Shown: positions 1 to 9,114 of the stretch, piece after piece
How positions within the stretch are numbered: position 1 is the stretch's first letter
Layout: every line of letters begins with the position of its first letter
Source: an uncultured Bacteroidales bacterium
GTDB taxonomy: Bacteria; Bacteroidota; Bacteroidia; Bacteroidales; Bacteroidaceae
Direction: 5' to 3'
DNA: 61,733 bases
NCBI GenBank assembly: GCA_902800305.1
Contig: CADCDP010000009.1
Location: 1-61,733, forward strand
Notes under the pieces: generated by a model
Databases searched by the model: none
Told to the model about the DNA's origin: nothing
Seen by the model: only the letters and a program-made list of their open reading frames with translations
Program-made: the position numbers and the translations under genes

Positions 1-166
1 AAAGAACCATGCGGCTAGGGAAAAGAATTCCGCAAGCGGCTGAGAATTTGAAGATGCTGACGCGGTGTTAGGAAACAGGCCACAAGGTCTTTCAATTCTC
101 CGCGCCGAAGGCGAATTCCGAACACCCTCATAGCTCTTAAAATCCTTAGAATTCTTTGACTTTTAA
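1..166. repeat. MITE-like intergenic repeat, copy A (left end cut by window)
   Basis: This stretch carries the internal blocks of a repeat found three more times in the window. They are a CCGCAAGCGG palindrome block near 29-45, a CGCCGAAGGCG hairpin block near 103-113, and a right end (about 130-166) rich in CTTAAAATCCTTAGAATTC followed by TTTGACTTTTAA. The left end lies outside the window. It holds no credible gene. See copies at 14446, 23342 and 26911. Confidence 0.7.
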
Positions 167-278
167 ACTTTGACCTAAGAAGGTAAAAATGAAAAATGAA
201 AAATTTGCTACCGCAGCAGTTGGCCAACAGGTGACTTGCTTGTGCGGTAGCAAATTTTAGCTTTAGCAGGGCGTGGGG

Positions 279-1043
279 TTAGATGATGCTTTTGAAGAAA
301 GCTCGCCAGGCATAGCTAAGATAGTACCACAAGGAGCGTTGTACACTCAGATGCTCCACTTGACGATAAATATCCCATTGCCACAAGAGTATCTTCAACT
401 TATTGGATGAAATGGATTGTGAGCCAACACGATAGGCAGCAAGAACGGTTCCTGTATTTTGAGCGGTGTAGCCTTGTTTCAGAATGTGAAGCCACATCAC
501 ATAGTCCTCATGGTGTATATCCTGAATGCGGACTTTACCCACCTTTGAGGTGTCATACATTCCCGTCAAGTTTCCGATGAAATTACTATATAACAGCTGA
601 TGATAATTGACACTCGATGGAGCTTTGATAATCCGATTCTTGCGTCTTCCGTCTTCATCCATTTTCTCATAATCGGAAAAGACAACGGCAACAGAAGGGT
701 GTGTTTCAAAGAACTTCAATTGCTGTTCCAACTTCAGAGGGAACCACAAATCGTCACTATCGAGGAAAGCGATGTAGCGTCCTCTGGCAGCTTCCACACC
801 ACAATTTCTGGGTGCAGAGGGCATCCCATTGTGTTGCTGATTCCTGAGCAGACGGATTCGAGCATCCTGAGCCACATACTTGTCAACAATCTTTGTGGAA
901 TCATCCGAAGAGAAGTCGTCGATGACAAGCAGTTCCCAATGGGGGTATGTTTGCGCAATGACAGACCCTATCGATGCAGCCACAAACTTGGCCGAGTTGT
1001 GCATGGGCATGATAACAGAGACAACAGGTAGATTTTCTGACAT
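279..1043 (-). CDS. Family 2 glycosyltransferase
   Basis: A GT-A fold glycosyltransferase of 254 residues, expected to transfer a sugar from a nucleotide donor to the growing polysaccharide repeat unit on the cytoplasmic face of the inner membrane. The N terminus has the family signature (PVVSVIMPMHNSAKF, then ELLVIDDFSSDDS), and the metal-binding LDSDD motif lies at residues 94-98. The C terminus is short with no membrane domain. It is the last gene of the minus-strand polysaccharide cluster. Its start lies 18 bases after a 13-unit heptamer array, so its expression could depend on array length. Donor and acceptor cannot be told from sequence. Confidence 0.93.
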   Translation of the reverse strand: MSENLPVVSVIMPMHNSAKFVAASIGSVIAQTYPHWELLVIDDFSSDDSTKIVDKYVAQDARIRLLRNQQHNGMPSAPRNCGVEAARGRYIAFLDSDDLWFPLKLEQQLKFFETHPSVAVVFSDYEKMDEDGRRKNRIIKAPSSVNYHQLLYSNFIGNLTGMYDTSKVGKVRIQDIHHEDYVMWLHILKQGYTAQNTGTVLAAYRVGSQSISSNKLKILLWQWDIYRQVEHLSVQRSLWYYLSYAWRAFFKSII

Positions 1044-1060
1044 AGTATGCTGCTATATAA

Positions 1061-1151
1061 AGTTTAAAGTTTAAAGTTTAAAGTTTAGAGTTTAAAGTTT
1101 AGAGTTTAAAGTTTAAAGTTTAGAGTTTAAAGTTTAGAGTTTAAAGTTTAA
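1061..1151. repeat. Heptamer tandem array (13 units of AGTTTAR)
   Basis: Thirteen perfect-length 7-base units, AGTTTAA or AGTTTAG, run without interruption. The A/G variants follow a higher-order five-unit (35-base) pattern repeated twice, which indicates past unit duplication. The array lies in the leader between two glycosyltransferase genes, 18 bases from the start of the downstream one. A fragment resembling the MITE-like repeat (ACCATGCGGC) follows at 1155. Confidence 0.95.
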
Positions 1152-1175
1152 AGACCATGCGGCAGGTTTAAAAAC

Positions 1176-1961
1176 TTAAAGAAATGTTTTGATAAGACCG
1201 TGACAAGAAGCCAATAGCCGAGTGAAGTAGAACCAAAAGTTGTATTTCTGTGGATGAGCAAAAAACAGCTCGGTGTATGCCCATGCAAGCCTGGTGTATT
1301 TCGAGAGACCCTTCATGCGGTTCAGACGGTGCAAACTCCCCGTTCGTTGCCGCCAATAATAGATGGCATCAGAAGAAGTGAATTGCACCTTCTCCATCCT
1401 GTCCGAAATCTCAAACATCAAGAACGCATCCTGTCCGCTGGGGAAACGCTCATCAAACCGTCTGTCACCAATGATATCCCTGTGAATCAGTTTCATCCAA
1501 GGCACAGAGAATATCTTTTTGGGACGATAGAAAGGCATCTTTCCCTTCTTTGCATGACGCTCATATTCCTGCGAATAGACATTTTTCTCCGTGTGACCAT
1601 CCTCATAGATAGACAAACAATTACTTGCCGCTATGACATCCCTGCGAGCCAACTGGGAGAGTTCCTCCAGATAAGACGGAGACACCTTGTCGTCATCATC
1701 GATGAAGCAGATATATTCACCACACGCTTGGTCAATTCCGATGTTCCTCGACGTACAAGCCGATGCCACAGGAGAATACAGCAGCCGCCCATTCTGAGGC
1801 ATCGCCTCCCGAAGGTAGGACTCATACGGTTCCCGTTCTCCATTCAGGACAACAATCACCTCGAAACAATCAGCGTCCAAAGTTTGCTGTTTCAGCGACT
1901 CCAGACACTCCACCGTGTGCTTCTGCGGTCGGTAAGTAGGTATGACAACGCTAATCCTCAT
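1176..1961 (-). CDS. Family 2 glycosyltransferase
   Basis: A GT-A family glycosyltransferase of 261 residues. The N terminus reads MRISVVIPTYRPQ, and the metal-binding acidic run FIDDDD sits near residues 87-91. The start at 1961 is chosen because that Met directly precedes the conserved beta strand. It gives an 11-base overlap with the stop of the upstream WbsX-like gene, so the two are probably translationally coupled. A more upstream Met (2036) would add 25 residues inside the neighbour and is unlikely. It probably adds one residue of the polysaccharide repeat; the sugar is unknown. Confidence 0.9.
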   Translation of the reverse strand: MRISVVIPTYRPQKHTVECLESLKQQTLDADCFEVIVVLNGEREPYESYLREAMPQNGRLLYSPVASACTSRNIGIDQACGEYICFIDDDDKVSPSYLEELSQLARRDVIAASNCLSIYEDGHTEKNVYSQEYERHAKKGKMPFYRPKKIFSVPWMKLIHRDIIGDRRFDERFPSGQDAFLMFEISDRMEKVQFTSSDAIYYWRQRTGSLHRLNRMKGLSKYTRLAWAYTELFFAHPQKYNFWFYFTRLLASCHGLIKTFL

Positions 1962-3108
1962 GCGACAACGCCTCCTTGATGGCATCCAGCCACCCATGTC
2001 CAAACTCTTGGTCGGGTTCCACATAGTTTCCCTCACCCCATTCGTTCCACGACTTTAGAATGACAACCCGATGCTCATCCTCTTTCTCCTTCACCATCTC
2101 CAACGCATCCAAGATGTGCTTCTTGAATTTGGCAGGAGTGGCATTCATATACACTCCGTCACGCATGGCAGCACGAGGACTTCTGTCCCAATTAGGCATC
2201 ACCGTCGGGAACACATTGTCCCACTTGTCCTCTGGGGCAAAAAAGCCCTTCACCGTCCTAGCATAGTCGTATGAAACGCCAATAGGCACACCCATCTTCC
2301 GCAATATCGTTTTCGAAAGGTCAACATACTTTCCTCTGCTCAACATCTCTCCCCTGCGTCGGCCAAACGAATTGATGGCATCAAATCCCATATCAAGCAC
2401 CGATTGGAAAAGAGCCGCACTACTCTCCAGATTGGGGATAACACGCTCACGTGTGCCGTCTGGGGCTTGTCTGAACGTCAACGTGGAATCACACATACTG
2501 ACCATGTAAAGCCCTTTCAAGCCATGTTCCTTCGCCAATCTGCGCCAGTTGGCAATCCATTCCCTCACACGAACATGTTCCCAAGGATTGTAAAGCAAGA
2601 AGAGCGGTTTCCCATCTACGGTGATGTAGCGAGGGTCTTTGAAAGCTGGCAACAGCGACAGGAAATGCGCCTCATCGTCCTCATCACCTGGATAAACTTG
2701 CTCCATCAGGATGGAATCTGCCGCCAATTTCGATTTACGTTGCCAACTCTTATTACTCCATGAGTGGTTTGCCCAACAAAGGCAAAACGGGAAATCAGGT
2801 TTCCCTGATGTCAAAACCTCCTGAAACGGGCGTTCCAACAGCTGCTTTCCACCAAACCAATAGTGATAATAGCAGAAACCCTCTATTCCTGCCTCCTTCG
2901 CCAACATCGCCTGTTGTTCCCTTGTCTCAGGCAGACGGAGGTCATAAAAACCCAAGTCAGCGGGTATCTTCGGCTGCACATGCCCACGAAAAAGAGGCTT
3001 GGCCTTCACCACATTCATCCATTCCGTAAAGCCAGGCCCCCACCACTCATTATTCTCAGGGATGGGATGATACTGAGGAAGATACAGAGCTATTATTCTT
3101 GCTTTCAT
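1951..3108 (-). CDS. WbsX-like / GH99-like polysaccharide biosynthesis protein
   Basis: A 385-residue protein with the hallmarks of the WbsX family (Glyco_tran_WbsX, related to GH99): IALYLPQYHPIPEN at the N terminus, WWGPGFTEW, GFCYYHYWFGG near residue 100 and the C-terminal LKSWNEWGEGNYVEPD. Family members are common in O-antigen and capsule clusters, either as stand-alone proteins or fused to glycosyltransferases. Whether they transfer or hydrolyse sugars is not settled. It has its own near-consensus promoter at 3132-3162, so it begins a sub-operon with the two glycosyltransferases that follow. Confidence 0.88.
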   Translation of the reverse strand: MKARIIALYLPQYHPIPENNEWWGPGFTEWMNVVKAKPLFRGHVQPKIPADLGFYDLRLPETREQQAMLAKEAGIEGFCYYHYWFGGKQLLERPFQEVLTSGKPDFPFCLCWANHSWSNKSWQRKSKLAADSILMEQVYPGDEDDEAHFLSLLPAFKDPRYITVDGKPLFLLYNPWEHVRVREWIANWRRLAKEHGLKGLYMVSMCDSTLTFRQAPDGTRERVIPNLESSAALFQSVLDMGFDAINSFGRRRGEMLSRGKYVDLSKTILRKMGVPIGVSYDYARTVKGFFAPEDKWDNVFPTVMPNWDRSPRAAMRDGVYMNATPAKFKKHILDALEMVKEKEDEHRVVILKSWNEWGEGNYVEPDQEFGHGWLDAIKEALSHED

Positions 3109-3131
3109 CAGCCTTATTACATATTTTTCGA

Positions 3132-3162
3132 CAAAGGTACGGATTTTCGTTTAACTATCAAA
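3132..3162 (-). promoter_or_regulatory. Bacteroidetes-type promoter inside the polysaccharide cluster
   Basis: On the minus strand, TTTG (3159-3162) is followed after exactly 19 bases by TACCTTTG (3132-3139), matching the Bacteroidetes sigma-ABfr consensus. It lies 24 bases upstream of the WbsX-like start, so that gene and the downstream glycosyltransferases may be transcribed independently of the exporter and polymerase genes. Confidence 0.8.
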
Positions 3163-3181
3163 ATGATTTGACACATTTATA

Positions 3182-3817
3182 CTACGAATGCTGCTTCACC
3201 ACCCTTGCCGGCACACCTGCCACCATACTCCTTGCAGGAACATCCTTCGTCACAACACTATTAGCCGCTATCACAGCTCCATCGCCTATCCGCACACCAG
3301 ACATGATGCACACATTGCTGCCTATCCAGACGTTGTCTCCAATCACGACTCCTCCTTTGGTTGTCAAAGCTCGTTTGCGTGGTGGCAAAGCCAAATCAGA
3401 GGGGGTGAACGCTCCATGTGAGTTGTCGGTAATCAACACATTGGAACCCGTCAACACGTTGGAGCCAATCACGATTTCGCGAAAGGCGGTGATATGGTTT
3501 CTGACACCAAAGCAACATCCGTCACCAATCACGATGCGTGGCTTTTGACCCTTGTTCTCATCACGATACCATGCTGTCAACATCAGCTGCTGTCCGAACG
3601 TGGTGCGTTCACCTACTTCGATGTATTGAAGGCCGACAAGTGAGGATGCACGACAGTCAATCAAGGAATTAGCACCAAACCGACGGAACTTTCTACGCTC
3701 ATATCCTGTATATACCAACGTTCTCATCCACTCCCATCCAGCCACAAGCGTACTGGGAAACAGATAAGAAAATAGCTGTCCCAATGCCAAAAACAATTTT
3801 TTCACGAAATCTTTCAT
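3182..3817 (-). CDS. Hexapeptide-repeat acyltransferase (O-acetyltransferase)
   Basis: A left-handed beta-helix acyltransferase of 211 residues. Imperfect hexapeptide repeats run from about residue 55 to the end ([54 protein letters not shown]), closing with the typical [19 protein letters not shown] tail. The family transfers acetyl groups from acetyl-CoA to sugars such as galactoside or LPS residues. Its place between the CotH-like and WbsX-like genes suggests O-acetylation of the polysaccharide. The first 45 residues are hydrophobic and aromatic and may associate with the membrane. The acceptor is unknown. Confidence 0.92.
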   Translation of the reverse strand: MKDFVKKLFLALGQLFSYLFPSTLVAGWEWMRTLVYTGYERRKFRRFGANSLIDCRASSLVGLQYIEVGERTTFGQQLMLTAWYRDENKGQKPRIVIGDGCCFGVRNHITAFREIVIGSNVLTGSNVLITDNSHGAFTPSDLALPPRKRALTTKGGVVIGDNVWIGSNVCIMSGVRIGDGAVIAANSVVTKDVPARSMVAGVPARVVKQHS

Positions 3818-3830
3818 CTTATTTCACTTT

Positions 3831-5300
3831 TCACTTAAATACTTTTTCCACGTTTCCTGTATTTCTATGCCTACGAATGAGCAAGTTACCGTGTTGACGG
3901 GAGGGGGAGGCTTTACGCCCCATCAAGTCGTAATACTCCACTTCGTCATCATTCGTTGAGGAACGAGGTTCGATGGACAATGCACGATGTTCTTCAATTC
4001 CTGTCGTATCTATCTCCTTCGCAAAAGCAAAGTCCAACCACTCTTTTCGGTTTGTCATGTAACGATGCAAGTTCGCCACTTCTTCCTCCAAGGTGGTTCG
4101 GAACCAATATTTACTGATGTCGTACTGCCGAGAAATCTTGACCGATTGACCTTGAGGGGAAGCTACAAACGCATCCACATACGCCAGCAACTCTGTCACA
4201 ATCGTTGGGGAGAGTTCTTTCCACAATCTGATATATTCGTTTCTGAAAGCATCGTTCTCTGATTCCAACAGTATCGGGAAGAAGAATCTGTAATGCTGAT
4301 TGCTCCAATAAATCTGCTTGAGGATGGTGTCGAAATCCCATAGATTGGCCATACGGATGGGAGAAGCATCGTCCTTCTGTGTCATAAAGATGTTTGAACC
4401 TGCTCCATCTGCCGTTCCTAAAATGTCGTGCGCCAACAGCCACCTTGCGAAGGAGGACACATCGATATGCTGGTCGTAAGTGCCATCCAAGACAGAGGAT
4501 TCGAAGGTGGCAAACAACGCTTGATAATGAGCCACTTTTCCTGTCGTGAAGTCTTCCTCTTTAGGATATTTGAAGGTATAAGCCATCTTCTCCGCTTCTG
4601 GCCAATTCCATCCTGGTGAGATGGATAGCGATTCGTTCCAGAAATAAGGGTCGTACTCAAAGATGGCTCCCTCTTTCTTATCGACAGCCAAACGGCAATC
4701 GTTGTTTCTTTTGACCGATTCACACAACAGGTACAAGCCTTCATATTCATCATTAAAAAAGAGATTGACAAACTGATGGCGAGGTGTCCATTGAAGACCT
4801 ATCCGTTCGTTCACCCAAAAGCCGACAAACGTGTTGATGCAGGTGGCATCTTCTCGCAGAAGCAACCATTCCTTGTCTTCACCACCCACCTTACCATCCA
4901 TCATCAAGTTTGCCTTCTTTTCCAATTTTATTTTGTAAGGACTCTTGGTGGCGAATGCGCTGGAATTGCCTCTCAAACTGATTCGCATTCCCCGTACTCC
5001 CTCCACATAATTGCCCGAATCGTAGAGCGTTTCGTTCTGAAAAAGGATGGCTAACGAACCTGGCACTTTCGTCTTGTTGGTAGCTCCTATTCCTGTGCAT
5101 CCCTCTGGTGGGTCAACCCGAGTGGCTGTCGGTCTTTCATTATTGACTGTATGCACCGTCACCACAGGAATGTGGAGTTTCAAAGCTGATTCCAAAGACA
5201 CTTGCCCATAGCTGACAGAGAACATCGCCAAGAGCATCGATAGCAATGCCAATGGACGATGAACGAAGAACGATGGACGATGTGCGAATTGTTTCTTCAT
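3831..5300 (-). CDS. Exported CotH-like kinase family protein
   Basis: A 489-residue exported protein. It has a hydrophobic signal sequence at about residues 17-32 ending near SYG, then a CotH-type atypical kinase fold, with the conserved RISLRGNSS and YKIKLEKK segments, a DKEWLLL strand and the NLWDFDTIL metal-binding motif. CotH proteins phosphorylate spore-coat proteins in Bacillus, and relatives occur in bacterial and eukaryotic surface proteins. The C terminus (YYDLMGRK, then LLIRRHRN) resembles a short type IX sorting tail. It overlaps the Wzy-type polymerase gene by 4 bases, so the two are co-translated. The role within a polysaccharide operon is unknown; modification of an exported substrate is inference. 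Confidence 0.85.
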   Translation of the reverse strand: MKKQFAHRPSFFVHRPLALLSMLLAMFSVSYGQVSLESALKLHIPVVTVHTVNNERPTATRVDPPEGCTGIGATNKTKVPGSLAILFQNETLYDSGNYVEGVRGMRISLRGNSSAFATKSPYKIKLEKKANLMMDGKVGGEDKEWLLLREDATCINTFVGFWVNERIGLQWTPRHQFVNLFFNDEYEGLYLLCESVKRNNDCRLAVDKKEGAIFEYDPYFWNESLSISPGWNWPEAEKMAYTFKYPKEEDFTTGKVAHYQALFATFESSVLDGTYDQHIDVSSFARWLLAHDILGTADGAGSNIFMTQKDDASPIRMANLWDFDTILKQIYWSNQHYRFFFPILLESENDAFRNEYIRLWKELSPTIVTELLAYVDAFVASPQGQSVKISRQYDISKYWFRTTLEEEVANLHRYMTNRKEWLDFAFAKEIDTTGIEEHRALSIEPRSSTNDDEVEYYDLMGRKASPSRQHGNLLIRRHRNTGNVEKVFK

Positions 5301-6601
5301 GTGTCAGGATTCTCTTTTTTTAACGGAAAGCGTTGCAACAACTTTTCGTGGTAGCACAAATAGGCATAGACGAGACCTGTCACGATGATACGAAGGTTTC
5401 CTGTGTCGGAATAGCAAAAGAGGGTCATTCCTCCCTGTATGCAGATACATTGGGTGAAGTAAATCAGCAAGAGTTCGTGAACTTTCAAGGTTTGCCCTCG
5501 TGTTCTCAATCGGCTATAAACCCAAGTATTGAAAGCGATGAAAATGAGGGCTGCGACGATGGGGCCGTAGTCAATACAGAAATCTCCTACAAAGGTGGTG
5601 AAACGGTCGTCATCTATTTCCAAATTGTGGTATTTGGCACGACGCTCCACGAAGTTCTTGGGGGTATCGGAAAAGAAAACACGCTTGAACAGATTGATGG
5701 TGCGGTCGCCATAACGGATGCCACCAGCATCCAAACCGTAGTTGTTGAAATAGACATTTCCTTGTCCCACATACCACGTCAAGAAACTCAAAGCTCCTTC
5801 TGCTTTCTCTCCGAATCGGCTCATCGTAATGGCGGTAATGGGAACAGCCACCATCATCACCACCACAATCCCAATGATATTGACCACTCTAACGAGGACT
5901 TTCTTCATATAGGGCATAAAGAGCATATACCCCACCCAAACGGTCAGGATGGCTATAATGACAGGGCCACGCTGTCCTCTCATAATGGGAATCATCAAAC
6001 CTAACAACACCGACAGGGTTAATCCCATGATGATGAGGAAACTTTTCTTTTTTAATGTCAACATATAAAACGTGACAAAGATGGTGAAGTCGTAGCAAGC
6101 ATTGAAGAAAATGGCAAAGATGTTCGTGATGCCAGAACCATGTTCGCCAGCTTCATCCAATTGTTCGTTGTAGGAGTCTTCTCCTGCATCTACGTCTGTG
6201 ACCAATCTCACCATACCTTCCTTAAAGTTCATCACCACATCTGGCAGCAGGATGAAGGTCAAGAGGATAATGAAGATGGCAAATGGTTTCAGTAGCCGCG
6301 ATGGAGGTGGTTCTATACATTTTACAGGATGGAAATGGTGATAAAACGTCGGAGACAAAGCAATTAGCAGCATGGAGTAGAGATAGATGTAAGGAAACAG
6401 CTCTAACGGCTTATACATGATGTTAAACAAATCATCGTTCAGCGTAAACAATGAAAAGATGATATACATGATGTAAGTCGTCATAATGGCCGTACCTCCG
6501 TCCATATAGCGATGTTTCCAATGATACCAGCCAAATGTGGCTATCCACATCAGCAGGTATATCACCGTCAGTATATTATTCCAAACAATTTCATTCATCA
6601 T
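5297..6601 (-). CDS. O-antigen / oligosaccharide repeat-unit polymerase (Wzy type)
   Basis: A 434-residue integral membrane protein with about ten to twelve hydrophobic segments and a longer loop between residues 120 and 160 (a periplasmic loop is usual for Wzy). Wzy proteins polymerise lipid-linked repeat units on the periplasmic face. Sequence conservation among them is poor, so the call rests on topology and on position next to Wzx and Wzz. The start is preceded by reiterated AT-rich words (GAAAAATGAAAGG type), and two successive ATG codons are present. The last 4 bases overlap the CotH-like gene. Confidence 0.82.
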   Translation of the reverse strand: MMNEIVWNNILTVIYLLMWIATFGWYHWKHRYMDGGTAIMTTYIMYIIFSLFTLNDDLFNIMYKPLELFPYIYLYSMLLIALSPTFYHHFHPVKCIEPPPSRLLKPFAIFIILLTFILLPDVVMNFKEGMVRLVTDVDAGEDSYNEQLDEAGEHGSGITNIFAIFFNACYDFTIFVTFYMLTLKKKSFLIIMGLTLSVLLGLMIPIMRGQRGPVIIAILTVWVGYMLFMPYMKKVLVRVVNIIGIVVVMMVAVPITAITMSRFGEKAEGALSFLTWYVGQGNVYFNNYGLDAGGIRYGDRTINLFKRVFFSDTPKNFVERRAKYHNLEIDDDRFTTFVGDFCIDYGPIVAALIFIAFNTWVYSRLRTRGQTLKVHELLLIYFTQCICIQGGMTLFCYSDTGNLRIIVTGLVYAYLCYHEKLLQRFPLKKENPDT

Positions 6602-6618
6602 TTTTCACCTTTCATTTT

Positions 6619-8046
6619 TCACTTTTCGTTTTTCCCTTTTCTGATGAGCCGCTGAAACATCTCCCGCTCGTCCTGTTTGATGCCGATGCCACTCAACAGG
6701 TTGAAGAAGTAGCATGAGAAGGAGAACCACGAACACTCGTGCTTGATGACAAACAGACGGGCGATGTGGGCGATACTGGTGACGATAATCATGGAAAGAT
6801 AGGACACCCATGCTGGCCATCCGCATCGGAACAGGAGATAGGATAAGGGGAGACAAAGGAGCATGATGGATTCTGCCACTAAGTGATAAACTTTCACTTT
6901 CCCCTTAGCTTGCATCACGATGGTGATGGGATGATGCAACGACATAATGAGGATATATATCATTATCAATCGGGAAAAAAGCACCATTTCGGGGGTGACT
7001 TCCTTGTCTAACCACAAATCCAAAATGTAAGGCATCCCATAGTAGATGGGGATAATGACCAAGAGCATGATGTAGAAGATGAACTTGCTGCTCACCATGA
7101 AGAGTCTTTTGATGTAAGCATGGTCACCACGAGCGACTGTCTGCACCATCAGGGGACGGAATGCCAACACGATGCTGTTGCACAAGCTGTTGAAGGCGTT
7201 GTTGATTTGGAAGGCGATGCCGTATGCCGCATTGGTGATGGCTCCAAAGAAGATGTTCAGCAAGATGTTGTTTCCCTGGAACATTCCGACACTCGCCAAC
7301 GAACCAAACAATGTCCAACCCGAAAAGGAGAGCAATTTCTTATACAACGAGAAGTCTTTCACCTTCACATAGAGAAGTTCTTGGTATCGGCGTTTGCTTA
7401 TCACCACATACAGCAGCATAATGACCACAGAAACGACCATCAAGCCACCTCCATAGTAAGCCAAATGGTCGATGGAGACAAGTCCGATGGTCATAGCTAC
7501 CAACAAACGGGCAAGACATTCCACCGTACTAATCAACGCATACCATCCCATATCTTCGTGAGCCATAAGGGCAGCCATAAAGGGTATCTGCAAGATGGTA
7601 CACAAGAACGAGAAGATGGAGAACTGGAACAAGTGGTTGGCTGCCAACATTCGGGTTTCGGGTATCATCATCTGAGTGTTGAGAAACCAGATGCCGACCG
7701 TTTCAAACAGCAACAGAATCACGATGGAGAAAACCACGTTGATGTTGACACTAATGGAAAAGATGCGACCCACATCCTGAATGGCACCTTTGCCAATAGC
7801 GTAATTGTAGAAACGTTGCGTAGAGGCAGAGAGAACACTATTGAGACAGGTCAAGGTGGTGACAACTCCTGCAACAGCTTGAAAGACACCGTAATCGCTC
7901 ACACCCAGCGAGCGAATCAATACTCGTACTGCATAGAGATTCACCAACATCAAAACGAACATACGCAAGAAAAGGACGACCGTATTCTTAGCGACACGCA
8001 TCCCTTTTCGCAGTTCATCCGATTGATTAGCAACCTGTTGGGTCAT
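6619..8046 (-). CDS. Wzx-type oligosaccharide flippase
   Basis: A 475-residue polytopic membrane protein of the MATE/MurJ-like polysaccharide export superfamily, with about twelve to fourteen hydrophobic helices. It starts MTQQVANQSDELRKGMRVAKN and then has the typical first helix pair (NLYAVRVLIRSLGVSDYGVFQ). It would flip undecaprenyl-linked repeat units to the periplasm. The ATG overlaps the stop of the upstream Wzz gene (ATGA, 8043-8046), and the Wzy-type gene follows, so Wzx and Wzy sit together as in Wzy-dependent pathways. Confidence 0.93.
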   Translation of the reverse strand: MTQQVANQSDELRKGMRVAKNTVVLFLRMFVLMLVNLYAVRVLIRSLGVSDYGVFQAVAGVVTTLTCLNSVLSASTQRFYNYAIGKGAIQDVGRIFSISVNINVVFSIVILLLFETVGIWFLNTQMMIPETRMLAANHLFQFSIFSFLCTILQIPFMAALMAHEDMGWYALISTVECLARLLVAMTIGLVSIDHLAYYGGGLMVVSVVIMLLYVVISKRRYQELLYVKVKDFSLYKKLLSFSGWTLFGSLASVGMFQGNNILLNIFFGAITNAAYGIAFQINNAFNSLCNSIVLAFRPLMVQTVARGDHAYIKRLFMVSSKFIFYIMLLVIIPIYYGMPYILDLWLDKEVTPEMVLFSRLIMIYILIMSLHHPITIVMQAKGKVKVYHLVAESIMLLCLPLSYLLFRCGWPAWVSYLSMIIVTSIAHIARLFVIKHECSWFSFSCYFFNLLSGIGIKQDEREMFQRLIRKGKNEK

Positions 8047-9104
8047 ATTGACTCTTTGATGATGTCACGCAATATATACACAGATGTTCCGATGCAAGTG
8101 AGCACTAACATAACGGCCACAAATATCATCCTCTTAGGGCCAGCTGGTTTGACGGGAGCTGATGCACTCTTCAATGTGGTGAAAGCAGGGGTCTTCTCCT
8201 GCACTTTTGCTTTGGCTGCTGTCAACTGAGCCATCATGGTAGTGTAGGTCTCATATTTCAAAGCCATATCGTTCTCCAACTTATCACGTTCAGAGATGTA
8301 TCGTTGCAGAATCATATCTTTATGTGTCTCACAGTATTGGCTATACAAATCCACCGCTTCGTCGTATTCACTCTTGACAGAATCAGTCAGATTTTTATAA
8401 TAGGCATAATCCTTACGAGCCTTAGCAGTTCTATACTCCGTGATGAAGTTCTGCAAACGCACTCTCACAGAGTCAGCTATCAAAGCACACACTCTCCGAT
8501 TCTGATCCATCACATTGATGGTGATGACATTGGTCTTTTTATCGACTGTACAAGTAATGATGTCAGACATATCTGTCACCAACTCATAATCATCGGTAGA
8601 AAGATAGAAAGGATTCAGCTGTGTGACATCCTCAGCTCTCATATCTTCTGGCTTAGGAGGCTTCACCCAACGCTTGATGGTGCGGAACAGGTCTTTGAAA
8701 GGCTGCAGCAGCCAGTTGTTCTTCTGCATCTTCGTCAGATAGGTGTAATAATCGGCATCGATGATTTCGCCATCTTCATCGACAGAATTGATGTGGATGC
8801 CCAACACGTTGACCAAAAATTCGGGTGACGTGAACAAATCGGGATACAGCATCGGGTAGATGGCATCGTTGGCGACTCCACCAATGTTAAATCCGAAAGA
8901 GGATGCCAACGAGGAAAGACTTCCTGTGGCTGACTCTTCCGTACTCTCTGGTGCAAGCATCACATCACACGTATAATAGCGTGGTTGTGGCAATATCCAC
9001 AGACAAGATACCACAAACGCTATCGGCAATGTTTTGAGGAACAGCTTCTTCCGTTCCGCAATCTTCTGAAATACTATCTTATAATCAACTCTTTTTGTTT
9101 CCAT
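8043..9104 (-). CDS. Chain-length determinant protein (Wzz type)
   Basis: A 353-residue inner-membrane protein with a helix near residues 22-40, a large periplasmic region with coiled-coil character (about 200-300) and a second helix close to the C terminus (KRMIFVAVMLVLTCIGTS). A Pro-rich segment (SAPVKPAGPKR) just before the last helix is typical of polysaccharide copolymerases. No tyrosine-kinase domain is fused, so this is a Wzz rather than a Wzc form. It should set polymer length together with the Wzy-type polymerase and the SLBB exporter. Confidence 0.92.
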   Translation of the reverse strand: METKRVDYKIVFQKIAERKKLFLKTLPIAFVVSCLWILPQPRYYTCDVMLAPESTEESATGSLSSLASSFGFNIGGVANDAIYPMLYPDLFTSPEFLVNVLGIHINSVDEDGEIIDADYYTYLTKMQKNNWLLQPFKDLFRTIKRWVKPPKPEDMRAEDVTQLNPFYLSTDDYELVTDMSDIITCTVDKKTNVITINVMDQNRRVCALIADSVRVRLQNFITEYRTAKARKDYAYYKNLTDSVKSEYDEAVDLYSQYCETHKDMILQRYISERDKLENDMALKYETYTTMMAQLTAAKAKVQEKTPAFTTLKSASAPVKPAGPKRMIFVAVMLVLTCIGTSVYILRDIIKESI

Positions 9105-9114
9105 CTTGTAAAGT

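Noticed and set aside
15..227. A 70-codon minus-strand frame at the left edge
   Set aside because: It lies within the MITE-like repeat copy A and is not conserved in the other copies.
7120..8229. A 369-codon plus-strand frame across the Wzx flippase gene
   Set aside because: His/Gln-rich product typical of the reverse of a hydrophobic membrane-protein gene; it spans two real genes.
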